NCBI GenBank assembly: GCA_022560365.1
Contig: JADFTG010000050.1
Coordinates: 1 to 7,560 of the forward strand
DNA: 7,560 nucleotides
Origin: Chloroflexota bacterium
GTDB taxonomy: Bacteria; Chloroflexota; Dehalococcoidia; SM23-28-2; RBG-16-64-32
Direction: 5' to 3'
Shown piece after piece: positions 6,499 through 7,560 of this stretch (positions are counted from its first letter, which is position 1; each line of letters opens with the position of its first letter). The position numbers and the translations under genes were made by a program. The notes under the pieces are model-generated. The model was not told the DNA's origin. It worked only from the letters and a program-made list of their open reading frames with translations, and made no database searches.

Positions 6499-6558
6499 AT
6501 CTGGAGCGGGCAAGGCCAGGCGGGCAGGCGGGGTTCGCTCTGCCTGGGAAGCGGATGT
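6499..6558 (+). repeat. Dispersed structured intergenic element, copy C (diverged)
   Basis: This copy lies between the convergent GYD gene (ends 6364) and membrane-protein gene (ends 6578). It begins ATCTGGAGCGGG exactly as copy B does, and keeps CGGGCAGGCGGGG where A and B have CGGGCAAGCGGGG, and an ending like GGGAAGCGGATGTC. The arms can pair as CCAG...GCAG with CTGC...CTGG, closing a loop. The long-range GCGGG/CCCGC pairing of A and B is lost. The 214-base gap holds no other recognisable feature; the hairpin could end transcription from both sides, though no T-run is present. Confidence 0.55.
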
Positions 6559-6577
6559 CAGCTTCGCAGCGCCGGCC

Positions 6578-7150
6578 TTAGCACGCGGCCCCGCCCTTTG
6601 CGAAGCCGTTGTCCGGGTAGATGCCGTCCCACGGAAGCGTAAGCCCGGCAGCCGTTACGTCGGTGATCACCGTGTCGTAACAGCCGGAGGGAGCGTTCGT
6701 GAACTTCAACTCCGCGGCGCCATCGGCACCCGTGGTTCCGATCTTCGTCGCGAAGGAGCCACCGTTCAGGCTGAGCCGAGCAAATACGAATGCGCCCTTC
6801 ACCGGCTGTCCGCCATCGTCAGAGACGGTGACGGCGACGAGGATGTGGTTTTCGCCCAGGCGTCCGCCCTCAGTGCTGTAGCTGATATCGCTCACAGTTA
6901 AGCTGGGGCCCGTGGAAGCAGGTGTGTGTGTAGGCGTGGCCCCCACCGACGCGGTGGCGGTGGGCGTAGTGCTGGCCGGAGTACCTCCGCTAACGACGTC
7001 TTCGCTGTCGTCACCGCCGCTCGCGAGGACGATGACGATGGCGATGATCAGTGCGACCAGAGCTGCAGAGCCGCCGTAGATGAGTAACGGAGTCTCCCGC
7101 AGACGCGTACGGAACCGCTGCCAGCTCGATACTTTCGGTTGATCAGACAT
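6578..7150 (-). CDS. Single-pass membrane protein with Ig-like extracytoplasmic domain
   Basis: A 190-residue protein, not assigned to a named family. The N-terminus is cytoplasmic and basic (residues 7-20 contain K, R, R, R, R). One membrane helix spans about 22-43 (LLIYGGSAALVALIIAIVIVL). A Ser/Thr/Pro-rich, glycosylation- or stalk-like linker (about 45-82) follows. An outer beta domain (about 83-178) has the Big1/Ig-like pattern VTVSDDGGQPVKGAFVFARL, GTTGADGAAELKF, APSGCYDTVITDV, like C-terminal domains of secreted subtilases. Cys157 and the C-terminal Cys190 could form a disulfide. The ATG at 7150 is preferred because AAGGGG lies 6 bases before it; a GTG at 7156 is possible. It is probably a surface or adhesion accessory protein; the role is not known. 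Confidence 0.82.
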   Translation of the reverse strand: MSDQPKVSSWQRFRTRLRETPLLIYGGSAALVALIIAIVIVLASGGDDSEDVVSGGTPASTTPTATASVGATPTHTPASTGPSLTVSDISYSTEGGRLGENHILVAVTVSDDGGQPVKGAFVFARLSLNGGSFATKIGTTGADGAAELKFTNAPSGCYDTVITDVTAAGLTLPWDGIYPDNGFAKGGAAC

Positions 7151-7152
7151 GG

Positions 7153-7383
7153 TCACCCCTTAATGGGCAAGGAAGGCTGCTTCGCCAAGTATCGACGGCG
7201 GCACGGCGGCGCGTCAAGCAGATGCCACGGCGACTCTAAGGCTAGATAATGACCGTAACGTTCCGCGGTTGATGGTGCAGCTGGGCGCGCATCTCTTATC
7301 CGCGCGAAGGCCTTCTCCTTCTCGGCAACGTCGTTGACGACCACGATGGCATCGCCTCCGATCGCATCCTCGGCGCCCGTCAT
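7153..7383 (-). CDS. Doubtful small ORF or gene fragment upstream of the membrane protein
   Basis: About 76 codons from ATG 7383 to TGA 7153-7155. The TGA overlaps the alternative GTG start of the membrane protein (GTGA) and sits 2 bases before its ATG, so coupling is possible. The first ~30 codons (MTGAEDAIGGDAIVVVNDVAEKEKAF, split here only by its length) have G/C-rich third positions and a protein-like pattern. The rest looks like random translation with mixed codons. The frame stays open upstream to 7425 and would read RYQNCATLMTG. I recognise no family. It may be a decayed internal fragment of a lost gene rather than a functional gene. Confidence 0.25.
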   Translation of the reverse strand: MTGAEDAIGGDAIVVVNDVAEKEKAFARIRDARPAAPSTAERYGHYLALESPWHLLDAPPCRRRYLAKQPSLPIKG

Positions 7384-7560
7384 CAACGTGGCGCAGTTCT
7401 GGTAACGGCGGACAGGTCTGGCAGATCACGTATGGCCGACTGAGGAAATTGTCGGCCTGCTGGATTCAAACTGACCCGCTACCGAAGCGATGCGTACACT
7501 TAGCGACAGACATCTGCGCAATGCGATAGTCTTGATTCGACGCGATCGAGCCGGAGGAAT
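7157..7560. other. Right-hand stretch without a confident gene
   Basis: Apart from the doubtful minus-strand ORF (to 7383, open to 7425), this stretch shows no recognisable gene, tRNA or mobile element. G+C looks lower between 7450 and 7550 than in the genes. GGAGGA at 7553-7558 resembles a Shine-Dalgarno site and suggests that a plus-strand gene begins just outside the window. Confidence 0.5.
7434..7457. other. Perfect 7-bp inverted repeat (operator or stem-loop)
   Basis: GGCCGAC (7434-7440) and GTCGGCC (7451-7457) flank a 10-base spacer. The arm spacing of 17 bases centre to centre suits a dimeric regulator on two DNA turns; it could also be an RNA hairpin. It lies about 100 bases upstream of the presumed gene start at the right edge. 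No T-run follows on either strand. Confidence 0.4.

Noticed and set aside
3328..6558. CRISPR array interpretation of the repeated core
   Set aside because: The copies are more than a kilobase apart with whole genes between them, are diverged, and no cas genes are present.
6404..6901. Plus-strand open frame starting in the convergent gap (with GAGGAG before ATG 6440)
   Set aside because: Despite an acceptable ribosome binding site, it runs through repeat copy C and antisense to the membrane-protein gene, with no domain-like pattern.
7460..7480. tRNA-like T-loop sequence GGATTCAAAC
   Set aside because: The flanking bases do not form a T-arm stem and no acceptor or anticodon arm can be drawn on either strand.

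Overview
The window comes from a high-GC bacterium (clearly above 60% G+C by eye, with G/C-rich third codon positions in the real genes). The gene mix is a fused MsrA-MsrB, an ECF sigma factor fused to a DUF151 domain, a GYD-domain protein, a START-type protein, a SipW-type secreted protein and a class III cyclase tail. It fits a soil, freshwater or marine Chloroflexota-like (or possibly actinobacterial) genome. This placement is inference from gene families; there is no rRNA or other marker to confirm it.

Layout, left to right. (1) The window opens inside the 3' end of a gene encoding a DnaA domain IV-like helix-turn-helix. Its stop overlaps (ATGA) the start of a secreted protein with a SipW-type N-terminus and two 166-residue tandem repeats. 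(2) A plus-strand SRPBCC/START-like gene with a strong ribosome binding site follows. (3) On the minus strand, just downstream of msrAB, lies the frameshifted C-terminal tail of a class III adenylate/guanylate cyclase, apparently a gene remnant. (4) msrAB (minus) encodes a bifunctional methionine sulfoxide reductase. (5) Next is a minus-strand ECF sigma factor whose C-terminus is a complete-looking bifunctional nuclease (DUF151) domain. (6) Divergent from it is a prolyl iminopeptidase-type alpha/beta hydrolase. (7) A small GYD-domain protein has a near-perfect Shine-Dalgarno. (8) Facing it is a minus-strand single-pass membrane protein with a Ser/Thr/Pro linker and an Ig-like outer domain. (9) The last ~400 bases hold no confident gene: a doubtful minus-strand ORF fragment, one perfect 7-bp inverted repeat, and a Shine-Dalgarno-like site at the extreme right edge.

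The main unexplained signal is a dispersed, same-orientation intergenic element in three copies (about 3328-3405, 4770-4846 and 6499-6558). The first two share an identical 32-base core and can form the same set of G/C-rich helices, including two crossing helices (a possible pseudoknot). The third is more diverged and sits between two convergent genes.

The genes do not form one pathway. MsrAB (repair of oxidised methionine) and the sigma-DUF151 protein, both on the minus strand, could belong to a stress response, but only proximity supports this. Most genes look individually transcribed. The clearest coupling is the ATGA overlap at 173-176.
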